A stretch of DNA of 64,000 nt from Siphonodentalium dalli (Eukaryota; Mollusca; Scaphopoda; Gadilida; Siphonodentaliidae), in NCBI GenBank assembly GCA_032622095.1, contig CP136067.1:194706052-194770051 (forward strand), read 5' to 3'. Position numbers and translations under genes: made by a program. The notes beneath the pieces are model-generated. The model did not search any database, had not been told where the DNA came from, and saw only the letters and a list, made by a program, of their open reading frames with translations. Shown piece by piece: positions 40,857 to 50,712 of this stretch (positions are counted from its first letter, which is position 1; the number at the start of each line of letters is the position of its first letter).

Positions 40857-41120
40857 ATGGCTCAAAATGGTTCAGTTGATCTGGATGTTCCATCACAATT
40901 TCAAATCTGTGGAGAAAAAATTGCAAAAAATCAAGTAACATATTTTACACAAATTATTATAATTGTTGGTATAATCGCTACAGCAATTGTTCATTTAAGT
41001 TTACAAAGTGAAAATAACGAACTGTGGTTAATTTTACTCAGTAGTTCTTTGGGATACATTTTACCAACACCGCGTTTGAAATATTTGAAAAATCAGTCGA
41101 CAGAAATTTTGAAAGTATGA
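40857..41120 (+). CDS. Small membrane protein, two transmembrane segments
   Basis: An 87-residue protein. The N-terminal ~28 residues are polar. Two hydrophobic helices follow (IIIIVGIIATAIVHLSL and LWLILLSSSLGYILP), then a short basic tail. Small proteins of this shape sit between integrase and minor capsid genes in many Polintons. The ATG at 40857 lies 10 bp after the integrase stop. Its TGA overlaps the next ATG (ATGA). Confidence 0.55.
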   Translation: MAQNGSVDLDVPSQFQICGEKIAKNQVTYFTQIIIIVGIIATAIVHLSLQSENNELWLILLSSSLGYILPTPRLKYLKNQSTEILKV

Positions 41121-41968
41121 ATTCTTTCTACATTACAATTCCGAGCGACAGTTCAATGGTAATGTATCCAAACAATACTCAATGTTGTTTTACTGTACAA
41201 TTACCAAAACCAATTCAAATTGATAAAGAAAAATGGGAAGTTGCATTAGTCGAACTGATAACACCTTCAGAAACATACAATGTTACAGGGGATTCGTGTA
41301 AATTCAATTTGATTACAACTGATGCAATAATACTGTCTGTTCTTAAAAATCGTTTTGAAGAAAAGATGTTTAAGAGACCTGATGACGTTCATGCACTTGA
41401 AATACAGATACGAGAAGGTTCGTATACCTCTGCGACAGATTTACTTGATACAATGCAAGATGTAATTGATGAAACACTTGGAGAAGCATTGCAAAACGAA
41501 TACGGATTTCACATCAAGTACTCAAAAGTTACAAAACGTGTGAAAATTGTTCGCAAGAGTTTAAGTATCCCAAAACTAGGAATTGAATTACCACAATGTC
41601 TTTTGCACAAGTTGGGTTACAAAACTGAAAACGCTTCTGAAGATTTTTATTCAAATAGTAGATTTCCGTTTGGTGTAGATTTGTTTGTTGGTCATAATCA
41701 AATGTTTGTTTATTCTGATATTGCCGATTTCACAATTGTTGGAAATGTTGAAGTACAAATTTTACGAGTTGTTTCTTTCAGAATTAAAAGAGATATCGAC
41801 GGATTACATGTAAAACATGAATTTTTAAATTTACATTATGTTCCGGTTTCAAAGTCATACTTTGACAAAATTAGTGTAAATATAAGTGGCGACACAGGAA
41901 AATCAATTCAGTTTATTGGTGGTAAGTCTTTGGCGAAGCTGCATTTCAGAAAACGAGAGGAGTTCTAA
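41117..41968 (+). CDS. Minor capsid (penton) protein
   Basis: A 283-residue protein beginning NSFYITIPSDSSM, then YPNNTQCCFTVQLPKPI and WEVALVELITP. This start is the hallmark of Polinton minor capsid proteins, which form the single jelly-roll pentons at the five-fold vertices. The rest is beta-rich with no gaps. It starts within the stop of the membrane protein gene (ATGA) and is intact. It is expected to work with the major capsid and the packaging ATPase. Confidence 0.8.
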   Translation: MNSFYITIPSDSSMVMYPNNTQCCFTVQLPKPIQIDKEKWEVALVELITPSETYNVTGDSCKFNLITTDAIILSVLKNRFEEKMFKRPDDVHALEIQIREGSYTSATDLLDTMQDVIDETLGEALQNEYGFHIKYSKVTKRVKIVRKSLSIPKLGIELPQCLLHKLGYKTENASEDFYSNSRFPFGVDLFVGHNQMFVYSDIADFTIVGNVEVQILRVVSFRIKRDIDGLHVKHEFLNLHYVPVSKSYFDKISVNISGDTGKSIQFIGGKSLAKLHFRKREEF

Positions 41969-41973
41969 AAACA

Positions 41974-42348
41974 ATGTTCCCCGTGTATAGAGGCGTACCA
42001 CGGCAATATGGTAACGGTATTGGTTCAATTTTCAAATCACTTATGAGATCTGCTGTACCATTTCTAAAACCGATTGGTCGGACAGCTTTACAACTTGCGA
42101 AAAAACCCACTTTTGGTGTTGCAGATGAAATTATTAATCAAGGTAAAAGTCCGAAAGAAGCGTTGATGTCTGAAGGTAAAAAAGCTTTTAAATCTTTTGG
42201 AACACAAGCTAAAAATCAAATTTTGAACTCGAGACAAAAACCTAGAAAAAGAGTAGCGAATTCAAAAATGAATCATTCAGCTGTCAAACGCCGAAAAAGT
42301 CAGTCGAAAAAACATCCTAGCAGTCGAGCTCTTGATATTTTTGATTAA
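41974..42348 (+). CDS. Small basic virion-associated protein (adenovirus core/pVI-like)
   Basis: A 124-residue protein with a Gly-rich start (RQYGNGIGSIFKSLMRSAVP), an amphipathic middle and a strongly basic tail (KRRKSQSKKHPSS). It sits just before the major capsid gene. Layout and composition resemble the small core or membrane-lytic precursor proteins of adenovirus-like capsids, which adenain proteases mature, but the match is by shape and position only. The frame is intact. Confidence 0.5.
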   Translation: MFPVYRGVPRQYGNGIGSIFKSLMRSAVPFLKPIGRTALQLAKKPTFGVADEIINQGKSPKEALMSEGKKAFKSFGTQAKNQILNSRQKPRKRVANSKMNHSAVKRRKSQSKKHPSSRALDIFD

Positions 42349-42350
42349 TC

Positions 42351-42740
42351 ATGGCACAAATGGTAAATGGATCATGCGAATGCAATAAATCGGAACTTGA
42401 TATAACACATGTTCCACCAACGGTGGCTACAATGTCAGAATCGCAGTGGATCGAAAATCATCCGATTGCACCGCTGAATAATTCTGCTCCGATAGAGTTT
42501 GTCATACCATCTCAAACCGAAAAGTGGACAGATATTAATCAATCTTATCTTTATGTGAAATTCAAAATTACAAAAAAAGATGGAACTAATTTGGATGCTG
42601 GTACGGAATTAGCACCTGTTAACAATTTCTTTCATAGTATGTTCAGCAGTATCGATGTTTACTTGAACAACAAATTGATAACTTCGAATTCTGACACTTA
42701 CCCATACCGAGCATATTTCGAAAATCTCTCCAGAATATAA
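42351..42740 (+). CDS. Major capsid protein, N-terminal part (frame broken)
   Basis: 129 residues of a double jelly-roll capsid protein: PIEFVIPSQTEKWTDINQSY, LYVKFKI and FFHSMFSSIDVYLNNKLI are the standard start of Polinton major capsid proteins. The frame runs into TAA at 42738-42740. The matching continuation (PEYKDNQLANLEMWYGD) is read in the +1 frame from about 42733, so there is a frame break near 42725-42740. Family length is ~450-600 residues, and the parts here sum to about 430. Confidence 0.8.
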   Translation: MAQMVNGSCECNKSELDITHVPPTVATMSESQWIENHPIAPLNNSAPIEFVIPSQTEKWTDINQSYLYVKFKITKKDGTNLDAGTELAPVNNFFHSMFSSIDVYLNNKLITSNSDTYPYRAYFENLSRI

Positions 42741-42741
42741 A

Positions 42742-43643
42742 GATAATCAATTAGCAAATTTAGAAATGTGGTATGGCGATACAGCAGAACATTTTGAAGA
42801 GAGTACCAAAGGTGGTACTAATGCTGGATTAACTTCTAGAGAAAGTTTGATCGGTGGTAGTAAAATTGTTGAACTATGTGGACGCTTACACACTGATCTG
42901 TTTCTTCAAGAAAAATATTTACCAAATGGAATTGAAATTCGTATCAGATTAAACAGATCACCATCAAAATTTTGCCTCATTGGCGCCGAGGATGGACAAA
43001 TTGTTTTCGAATCAGCAGTGTTCCATGTCAGAACAGTTAGTCTCTTTCCAGCGGTCTCAAATAAATTAAATCAAGAAATTGTCCAGTCAAAAATGAAAAT
43101 ACCTATCAGACGAGTAGAAATAAAAACTTTCACAATTAGTACTGGACTTAGATCAAAAATTGAAGACCACTTATTTCAAGGACAATTACCAAAGAGAATT
43201 TTTATTGCGTTGGTCGAAAATAAAGATATGAATGGAGATTTGGGTACCAATCCATTCCACTTCAAACATTTCAGTTTGAATAAATTGGAAGTTAGTCAAG
43301 ACGGTCATACAATACATAACCGTCCATTTGAACCAAACTTCGCAACAAAACAATGTCTCAGATCATATTTATCTTTGTATCAATCTTTAGGAATGTTTGG
43401 TGTTAACAAATCAATTGGCATTAATTTAAAAGAATATATGAATGGATATTGTTTGTGGGGTTTCGACTTGACACCGGACCAAGGAAGTGACGAGGGACAT
43501 CTACATCCTATAAAGACAGGGAACCTGCGTTGGAGCTTCAGTTCTTGACAGCTCTCACTACAGCCGTCAACGTTTTGGTGTATGCTGAATTCGACAGTGA
43601 AATAGAGATCACAGCTTTGAGAGAAGTGCTTACTGACTATTAG
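42742..43643 (+). pseudogene. Major capsid protein, C-terminal part (second frame break)
   Basis: The second segment (first ATG at 42766) reads SKIVELCGRLHTDLFLQEKY, then PNGIEIRIRLNRSP and GYCLWGFDLTPD, all typical of the second jelly roll. It stops at 43546-43548 soon after KTGNLR. The expected capsid ending (TALTTAVNVLVYAEFDSEIE and so on) continues in a third frame from about 43530 to TAG at 43641-43643. So the gene has two breaks in all and cannot give a normal capsid protein unless these are sequence errors. Confidence 0.8.
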
Positions 43644-43644
43644 G

Positions 43645-44055
43645 ATGGATTTCACATCACAGCTATGGAACCTGATCTTGGACACACTCAACAACGCTAT
43701 GATTGAAGAACTACAAGAACTTATTCGCAAGGAAGTGTCAGCAAACTGTGAAGGATGTAAAATAGAACATCCTAGTCAACGTGAACATGTTCTGTGTTTG
43801 TTCTCTACAACTGATGATTGGACAAACCAGTTTATCGACTTAGCGCTGATTAAAATTGACATATACAATGTTATGGAAAGATGGTTCCCGAAGCTGATGT
43901 GGTTAAACCCACACTGCAAGGAGAAGTTCGAAGCATTCATCATGTATGATCATCTGAGAAACAGTTTGGAGCTCAACCGCAAAACATTCGACGCAGAGTG
44001 GACTCTGATGTGGTCACAGCGAGTCAAAGAGAATTACAACGATGCAGACAGCTGA
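43645..44055 (+). CDS. Polinton late-region protein with Cys/His motif
   Basis: A 136-residue protein starting 2 bp after the capsid stop. CEGCKIEHPSQREHVLC forms a compact C-x2-C...H...H...C cluster that could bind zinc; the SQ-x-x-H-x-C wording recurs in proteins next to the protease in Polintons. The rest is helical. The end overlaps the protease start by 14 bp. Function is unknown. Confidence 0.6.
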   Translation: MDFTSQLWNLILDTLNNAMIEELQELIRKEVSANCEGCKIEHPSQREHVLCLFSTTDDWTNQFIDLALIKIDIYNVMERWFPKLMWLNPHCKEKFEAFIMYDHLRNSLELNRKTFDAEWTLMWSQRVKENYNDADS

Positions 44056-44515
44056 ACTTCAATATATTCTGGACAATTCCTGGTTGTGTAAACTTAACAC
44101 ACATGTTTGTGCTAGAGATCTGTTACCAGAGAAGAAACCACAGCATATTCAAGCATATATTGTGAACACGCACTCATCGGATCAGCCAGGAGAACACTGG
44201 ACATTGATGTTATTCAAGGGAAGATCAGCTGTATACTTCGACTCATTTGGACTACCACCACCGAGACGATATATGTTACCATTCATAAAAAGGAACTCAT
44301 CAGCATGGACTATGAATACAACACGATATCAACATCGTGCGACAAATGTGTGTGGATTATATTGTATATTCGCACTCCACCACATGATGAAAGGAAAGAG
44401 GATGAAAATATTATTCAATTCTCGGGATTTCTTCAAGAATGACAGAACAATAGTTCGATGGTTTGGAAAGCACTATGGTCGATTATACAGAAAAGCAAAT
44501 TTGCTGTTGAATTAA
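44042..44515 (+). CDS. Adenain-like cysteine protease
   Basis: A 157-residue C5/C48-type protease. Catalytic His is in GEHWTLM (about residue 51), Asp in YFDSFG (about 68), and Cys in TNVCGLYCIFALH (about 110). Size and motifs fit the Polinton maturation protease, which trims capsid and core precursors. The frame is intact. It is the last gene before the right inverted repeat. Confidence 0.85.
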   Translation: MQTAELQYILDNSWLCKLNTHVCARDLLPEKKPQHIQAYIVNTHSSDQPGEHWTLMLFKGRSAVYFDSFGLPPPRRYMLPFIKRNSSAWTMNTTRYQHRATNVCGLYCIFALHHMMKGKRMKILFNSRDFFKNDRTIVRWFGKHYGRLYRKANLLLN

Positions 44516-44891
44516 ACTTCACCAGGACATCGACGGCTGATATACATACAACGCAAAGAAGACGACGACCAGATAACAACGAATGTGTCAACAACTCCAC
44601 AAAATAGACTCTTTTTGTTATTGATTCAGCGTAGGATGTTGTAGGATGTTCAATTAAGTTTCTTCAACTCTGAGACCTTGTTTTGTACATAAATTATTGT
44701 TCTTTTTTAATATTATTGATGTATAATAATATATTATTGTTCATTGTTCTTGTTCTTGTTTTTGAAAAATAAAATGATAAATTTCAACAAAATCGTTTTC
44801 ACTGTAGGACCCCCACCATTTGATTCTGTTCGTGTCGATGTGTCATCTCTGGTCAGAATTATACAAACTTTAAATTAGTAATGAAAAAATG
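44516..44891 (+). terminator. 3' region after the protease with polyadenylation signal
   Basis: 376 bp without a gene between the protease stop and the right inverted repeat. It contains an AATAAA at 44768-44773 and a repeated gtaggatgtt. No histone-type stem-loop is present here, unlike in the left arm. Confidence 0.55.
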
Positions 44892-45211
44892 TCTAAGTCC
44901 ATTTTCATTTTTTCGATCAGAAATGTCACATCAATGACAGGAACATCTATCCTCAGGGTGGGAACTATGGCCCAGTACCCCCCAGACATGGGCACTATGG
45001 CCCAGTACCCCCCAGACATGGGCACTATGGCCCAGTACCCCCCAGACATGGGCACTATGGCCCAGTACCCCCCAGACATGGGCACTATGGCCCATGGGCC
45101 ATAGTGCCCATGTCTGGGGGGTACTGGGCCATAGTGCCCATGTCTGGGGGGTACTGGGCCATAGTGCCCATGTCTGGGGGGTACTGGGCCATAGTGCCCA
45201 CCATTACTACT
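44892..45211. repeat. Polinton right terminal inverted repeat (320 bp)
   Basis: Reverse complement of the left repeat. It has four 30-bp units on the inner side and three on the outer side of the GGCCCATGGGCC centre, one inner unit more than on the left, and ends ATTACTACT. Confidence 0.9.
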
Positions 45212-45217
45212 TTCGTA
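45212..45217. other. Right target-site duplication of the Polinton (TTCGTA)
   Basis: Matches 27642-27647. Confidence 0.85.
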
Positions 45218-45280
45218 AAGGTACATTCTTTATAGAGTTATTACCCTTCAGATTAAATATTCCCGTGATCGCGATTGGCC

Positions 45281-45382
45281 TGTGGCATGCCTCAACGGCT
45301 GGCGTAGCATGCCACATACCCTGTACCACTGAGGCATTTTAACTAATAGTTTTGTATTACTACAGAGTAACATTGGTCTGTA
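45281..45382. repeat. Outer inverted repeat, right arm
   Basis: Reverse complement of 27204-27305, with the same internal hairpin (gtggcatgc...gcatgccac). See the left arm. Confidence 0.65.
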
Positions 45383-45900
45383 GCAGGTGTTCTTTCTTAA
45401 CGCGATCAGCGACCAGATATGCTGGATGCTCAATCTAGTACGGTATGATTCCGTATGAACCACTTGAACTATATATGAACACGGTTGGTGAATATGAGCC
45501 CTGGTCATGCATTTAAAAGATATATAGAATTCAAATTAAAAAAAAGCCACATTGTAGGTCATAGTTCATGGAAAATTACTGGAGAAATTTAGTCAAGACA
45601 GAAGAATATATTGACTGGTCTTAATAAAGTTTTTATACAGTTGACAGAATATGTAATTCCTCGTAAGTTAGGAACGAACAATAACTCTAAGTATACCAAT
45701 TATGGTATTGTGTCGATACATATTTAATAACCAACGGGTACCCAAGAAAATTCGCACCACAATTGGGGAAACATTGTGGACAATATATACGAAACAAACA
45801 TTCCTGTGTTGGATAGTACGGGAAGAACAGTATGATTCCAGCCCAAAATTCATTTTATGCGGAAGTTTACTAAATGAATGACAAACCAATTTATATAGTA
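45383..45900. other. Intergenic, nothing recognised
   Basis: AT-rich, no supported gene or repeat. Confidence 0.4.
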
Positions 45901-46516
45901 CTAGCAGGTGACCCGACTTCGTCCGGGCTTTGACCATTTCGAAGGTCAAGGTAAGGTCGGGGTAACGATTTGACCCGTCCAAAACACTCCCCGACAATTT
46001 AACCCGTCCATGACACTTCCCGTGGGTAGCAAGTTTGAGCTCAATCGGTTCGAGTCTTTTAAGGACACACACATATATATATAATATGTGGATACCCGTT
46101 TCAAGGTGAAGATCACCTCGGGCGAAAAAACTGACCCGATGAAAATCTGCCCCGTTCCTAGGAAGCCTTAAGTACGTAAGAATCACACAACACGCTCATG
46201 TCTGGATACAGTCACGCTCACGTATGGACCCAGACGTAATAATCACATTACACACATACGCTCTTTATCAACGACACTGCGGACACGAACGCTCTTTAAC
46301 TATCAACGCGATTAAACCCACCGTGCCAATGGCCGTAATTTTTGTGACTGGAAGTGGAGAATGGGTGCTCTGAGCTTCTCCAAAACGGCGGTAAACACTG
46401 CCCGTGGGTTTTTACCCTTAGATAGGAAGTTTGGGCTAAATCCACCCGGCAGTTTTCCCGGCCATAGCTAACAAACAAACAACAAACAAACAAACAGAAG
46501 TTCCAAAATATATATT
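45901..46516 (-). mobile_element. Helentron/HINE-like repeat, copy F (diverged)
   Basis: Starts CTAGCAGGTGACCCGACTTC like copies A-D and ends with an (AACAAAC)n-like tract and agttccaaaatatatattag. The interior has only one AAGGTCA unit and an unrelated second half. Non-coding. Confidence 0.5.
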
Positions 46517-46825
46517 AGATCTTGATGTATTGCATTGAGGTACAGCTTGTTAACATGTACGTGTACTAAATTAACGATCTTTTTCTTTGTGATGCTCCTA
46601 TCGGGTGACACAATAAAACTACTATTTATAGTTTCGATTTTCTATACCAGGAAATGAAATAAATTTACGGGCCCATCGATGGTACTGAACTCTTCAAATA
46701 AAAATAGACTATTCAAACAACCATAATAAAATACAAACAAAGGTGTTAAAACAAACTTTGACCGAATTCAACGATATTCATTTGTATGGGTCTAAGATCA
46801 GCTCTGGTGAGAGCTGTCAAATTTG
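46517..46825. other. Intergenic, nothing recognised
   Basis: AT-rich, no supported gene or repeat. Confidence 0.4.
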
Positions 46826-47440
46826 AATGATATTTGATGAAAAATATGGCCGCTGGCAGCCATCTTGGATTTTACTCTTTGCAACACTAAATCCTTTAGC
46901 ACACCCTACAGAGCTTATCCCTCATCCGATCATCACCAGACTTCATATGAATCCTCGATGTGACCTCTCAATGTGTGCCTACCATTTTTTCCCGAATTTA
47001 GTAAAAAACATGGCTGCCAGCGGCCATCTTGGATTTAACTCTTTGTATGACTAACTCCTTTAGCACATCTTATATGTCAGATTCTCATCCGGCAGAGCTT
47101 ATCCCTCATTCCATCATCACCAAACTGCATATTGATCTACGATGTGACCTCTGGATAAGTTCCTACCAGTTTTTCCCGAATTTTGTAAAAAAAACAAACA
47201 AACAAACAAAAAACATGGCTGTCAGTGGCCATCTTGGATTTTACTCTTGGTATGACCAAATCCTTTAGCACACCTTACAGGTCACATTCTCATCCAATCG
47301 TCACCAAACTTCATATGGATCTTCACGATGTGACCTCTAGACGGGAGCCTCCATTTTCCCGCAAAATTAGTTCAAAACAAACATGGCCACCAACAGCCAT
47401 CTTGGATTTCAAATTTCAATCCATCAGCACACCCTACAGC
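46826..47440. repeat. ~190-bp tandem repeat with GCCATCTTGGATTT units
   Basis: Three full and one partial unit. Each has an ATGGC(C/T)G...GCCATCTTGGATTT core followed by a tail with ccttagcacacc, atcatcaccaaactt-atat and gatgtgacctct. The GCCATCTTG word equals the core of a YY1-type site. Short open frames here are fragments of the units. Confidence 0.65.
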
Positions 47441-47711
47441 CCACATTTATTGGAGAATTGTTTTGAAACTTTACAGTCGTGTTGGTAAATAAAAAGTAGG
47501 AATGCTTCTATAATCAGGATTCACCCCTTTCTGTTAACTCGTATTCAGGATTCACCTCTTTCTGTTAACTGGTATTAAGGATTCAGAAGTTTAGGGGTGA
47601 CATCCTCCGATATTAACACTCGTATTGACACTTGGTGTGATGTGCAGTTTATCGGCGGAAATTTATAATTCAACTACCATTTGATACGATATCCAACCGC
47701 AGCTTATGACA
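47441..47711. other. Intergenic with a short tandem repeat
   Basis: Two to three copies of ggattcacc-ctttctgttaact (about 47517-47585). Nothing else recognised. Confidence 0.4.
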
Positions 47712-47719
47712 TATTATAG

Positions 47720-48560
47720 CCAGGGTTCACTCTGGCATAGGCCTAATTGGCCAATGGCCATTTGTTTCTAAAAATGGACAAAAAAAATGTAATTTGGCCA
47801 AACTTTTTTACCCCAAAATCGAAATTCTAATTCAAAAACTCAAATTGATTTTGCAACGGGAGCGACATTTATCAAATTTATAATATGATCATCTGCTAAT
47901 TGATTAGGTGATACAGCTTAATGGGTAACAAAATGCCCTCATGGCAGTGCACTGTCAAGCAATGTAACAACACTGTGTTATCAGTATTATCACTAATGAA
48001 TCATGTATCTGTCATAAGGCTGAATGGTAGATGGTGGGTAGTGGTAATTTGTCAAGTAACAATTGTGGGAGTAAAGAAGTCCAGACATCGTATATGAAGG
48101 TCTGAACATAGAGGATCTACAACTCGTTCCCAGTTTATAACCGAATTTACAAAACTCGTCCAGTAAATTAGGTCTGGATAGAGCCTTTGGCAAGGTCCAG
48201 ACCTAATTTACTGGACGAGTTTTGTAAATTCCGTTATAAACTGGGACGAGTTGTAGATTCTATTTATTACATGATTCAAAACCTCGACAAAACATACTTA
48301 AATCAACAAATGGGACGCGAAACTAACATCGGCTTATAATAAATAGAATCTACAACTCGTCCCCAGTTAATAGCGGAATTTACAAAACTCGTCCAGTAAA
48401 TTAGGTCTGAACCTCGCCAAAGGCTCGGTCCAGACCTAATTTACTGGACTCGACCAGAAAATGAGGACTTAATTTGGCCAAAGTTTTTTTAATTTGTCCA
48501 AAATAAATCAGAATTGGCCAAAAAATTGGCCACCATATTTTTCTGCCCAGCGTGAAAACT
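47720..48560. mobile_element. hAT-type MITE with internal hairpins
   Basis: Flanked by an 8-bp direct repeat TATTATAG (47712-47719 and 48561-48568). The ends are related inverted repeats (CCAGGGTTCACTCTGG at the left; the reverse complement of the right end is AGTTTTCACGCTGGGCA). Eight-base duplication and CAGGG-type ends fit hAT. Both flanks inside the ends are AATTGGCCAAA-rich. Inside, about 48108-48465 holds nested hairpins with arms ggtccagacctaatttactg and acaactcgt-cccagtt. Non-coding. Confidence 0.65.
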
Positions 48561-48667
48561 TATTATAGTCCGTTGGTGCTTGGCGGACGAAGTTTTTCAT
48601 CTAAACCTCTCCACTCTCGAGGACGTTGTCTGGTGAAACGTTGTCCTCTTGTCTGCTGACCATCATC

Positions 48668-48915
48668 TCATATGGTGTCGAACTGACAGACATACGGTAG
48701 AATGTATGCGCAGATTGTATCTTGAAGCTTGAATGTTGTGTCTGTATGATTTCTCCAGTGCCAAATGCTGCCGCAGTTACCGAAGGTTCCATGTAGAAAG
48801 TGCCAGATCAGTCCTGATCCATTGCGTCCGTCCAAATTCTTCCAGACGTTTTCATTTTGATCGCGGTTCAGCCCAATGAAGTAAGTGTCGAATTCCAATC
48901 CCCGTTTCAGGATAC
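48668..48915 (-). CDS. C-type lectin gene, exon 3 (C-terminal half of CTLD)
   Basis: Terminal exon of a three-exon minus-strand gene. It begins after a TAATCTAG acceptor, in phase with exon 2, and ends at TGA (48670-48668). It encodes DTYFIGLNRDQNENVWKNLD, then a GNCG and DTICAYILPYVCQF, the third and fourth conserved cysteines and the C-terminal signature of C-type lectin domains. No EPN or QPD sugar-binding tripeptide is seen and WND is altered, so classical calcium-dependent sugar binding is doubtful. Confidence 0.75.
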
Positions 48916-49714
48916 CTAGATTAAAGATACATAATGCGAATTAACGCTCCCAAATGGCTATTTCTTTGGCTTCGGGGGTAAAACATATTTGATTCGAGTC
49001 GAGGAACCCACCCATCAAAGCCCAGAGTGATCAGATATCGATTTTTGAAATTTGTTATTTCTCGAAATGTGTAATTAGTTGTGGCCCAGAAACGAGTCGT
49101 AAAATCGATTGTCTCGGAAAAAATTGCGGATGAAGATAGATAACTCTAAAATCAAGTGGTGATACGGCCAAATTTCGTGATAGGCAAGTGATAATCCGGC
49201 CATCCATATTTCATTGAACAACATGTTGATAAATAACTCGTTTTGGGAAATGTTATACCATTGTTGACAGCGGTTAGCATTATTTTGTTGTAATTAATCG
49301 ATTCTGATAACAAAAGCGTGTTTTGAATAAATATTGTTGTTGTTGTAATTTATGATATGGGGACCGTCTGATCGGATTGAGTACCTTTAAAGATAATGCT
49401 GACCATATATAGAGTGAGCAACGTGCACATGTACTACACGGATATATAGGAAACTATAAGCGTGTTGTAAAAACAACATATTTCTCACTGAACAATTTCC
49501 ATCTATTTCTGCTGTGAAATTTCCAACTGATGGTGTGTCAAGCATAAAAGTTGCGGCTGTGTGTTTGTTGTATCAAATTGGAGGGATGAGCCGACCCAAA
49601 ATCGCGATGCAAATAAATGGTATACCTTCCTACAATGGTGTTTACAACAACCACCACCTTGACTATCAGTCAAAATTTCGACTGATTCGCCATGTGGGTA
49701 TTAGGATTCGGGTT

Positions 49715-50266
49715 AGGGTCCGCGCTGGACCGAAATTTACTTTTGCCAAATGAAAATATTTTTTGCCAAATTCTTTTAGAATTTGCCAAACGCAATCCCT
49801 GATAGTACCAATTTCTGCAACATTAAGTCTTGTGAAAGTTTCGACACTCGCGGTTTGAACGACTTTTGATATCGATAGGAAAGCAGTTAGCTAATATTAT
49901 ACTCGAATCTCTATTGTGGTTTATCATACAACAATAAACCAATCACCGAACAATAAAATGATAGCAGGGTTGCTTCATCAGAAGGGCACACCACAAGAAG
50001 ATTAGCTAAGTAAACGCCACCACACTAAAGACGAGTAATCCCTCCACCATCGATACTAAATGCTATCAGATTAATCTTAATAGAGGTGCTAACTTTTCCT
50101 AAACCACATAAAACACTACTAATATAATTATGTTGCAAGAGTTTCCTGAAATGAGTGGTGTTGAGGAATTAAAAAGTGACTTGCCAAAACTTTTGCCAAA
50201 TGAAAATATTTTTTGCCAAATGTGAATTATTTTTGCCATTGGAAAATTTGGCAAGTGGCAGCGCGA
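49715..50266. mobile_element. Short DNA transposon (MITE), TIR with CGCGCTG
   Basis: The left end AGGGTCCGCGCTGGAC and the reverse complement of the right end TGGTTCGCGCTGCCAC are similar. Both ends continue into TTTTGCCAAATGAAAATATT, which is repeated at 49741-49765 and 50191-50215. The GGTTCGCGCTG wording resembles hAT-family ends. A clean target duplication was not found. Confidence 0.45.
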
Positions 50267-50411
50267 ACCAATTTAGGAATGAGATGTCCGACAGTTGGAA
50301 CGCTTCGTGCATGGTCATGGGCAGTCTAGCCCGAGATAGTGCGCACAATTAAATCAAACATCATGATGATTTGGTTATCTATGGGTAGCGTCTATTGTAG
50401 ATTTTTTCAAG

Positions 50412-50488
50412 CCTGGATATTTGGCGTCCAGGTCGTTGAATCTCTGATACCAATCAGTGTCGACTATCGGGAGTAATTCTCCATCCTT
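50412..50488 (-). pseudogene. Partial copy of C-type lectin exon 2
   Basis: 77 bp identical to 50713-50789, the 3' part of exon 2. The splice donor is lost: the bases after the exon end read GCTTGA instead of GTGAGC. The bases that follow (50489-50710) match 52262-52520 and not the real exon surroundings, so the copy arose by a local duplication with rearrangement. Confidence 0.8.
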
Positions 50489-50712
50489 TTACTTTTATGA
50501 CCGCGTTAATTTGGATTGAGGGAACACAATGCAATATAACAGCTAACTTTGCTGATGAAGTATGAGACATGTCTCAGTTGGAATGTAGACTAAATGTATT
50601 GCGAAGTATCGGGTGTGTATTTAATCCGTTTAGTAGATTTTTGGTCCAAATTTAGAGGCTTTCTTGCGTGGTGAATGAGAAACCTAGTAATAAGCCGTAG
50701 ATTTTTGCTCAC

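Larger units (their letters stand above)
27648..45211 (+). mobile_element. Maverick/Polinton DNA transposon (virus-like), 17,564 bp
   Basis: The element is bounded by ~300-bp terminal inverted repeats beginning AGTAGTAATGG and by TTCGTA duplications. It encodes the full Polinton core: protein-primed DNA polymerase B, retroviral-type integrase, FtsK/HerA-type packaging ATPase, adenain-like protease, and major and minor capsid proteins, all on the plus strand from 32.6 to 44.5 kb. The left 5 kb holds small accessory genes in divergent pairs. Size, target-site length and gene set all fit the family. Polymerase (in-frame TGA) and major capsid (two frame breaks) are damaged, so this copy probably cannot replicate or make particles on its own. 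Confidence 0.95.
48916..50712. other. Intron 2 of the C-type lectin gene
   Basis: Bounded by GTGAGC at the donor and CTAG at the acceptor on the minus strand. It contains a hAT-like MITE (about 49715-50266) and a partial copy of exon 2. Confidence 0.6.

Noticed and set aside
44870-45226. Open frames through the terminal repeat arrays (GHYGP repeats)
   Set aside because: Translations of the 30-bp repeat in any frame stay open because of its length; no start context or conservation.
48601-48792. Second frame over lectin exon 3 (GEP-containing) as a sign of a frameshift
   Set aside because: The other frame carries the full C-type lectin ending (NCG, DxxC, LPYVCQF) and joins exon 2 in phase, so no frameshift is needed.
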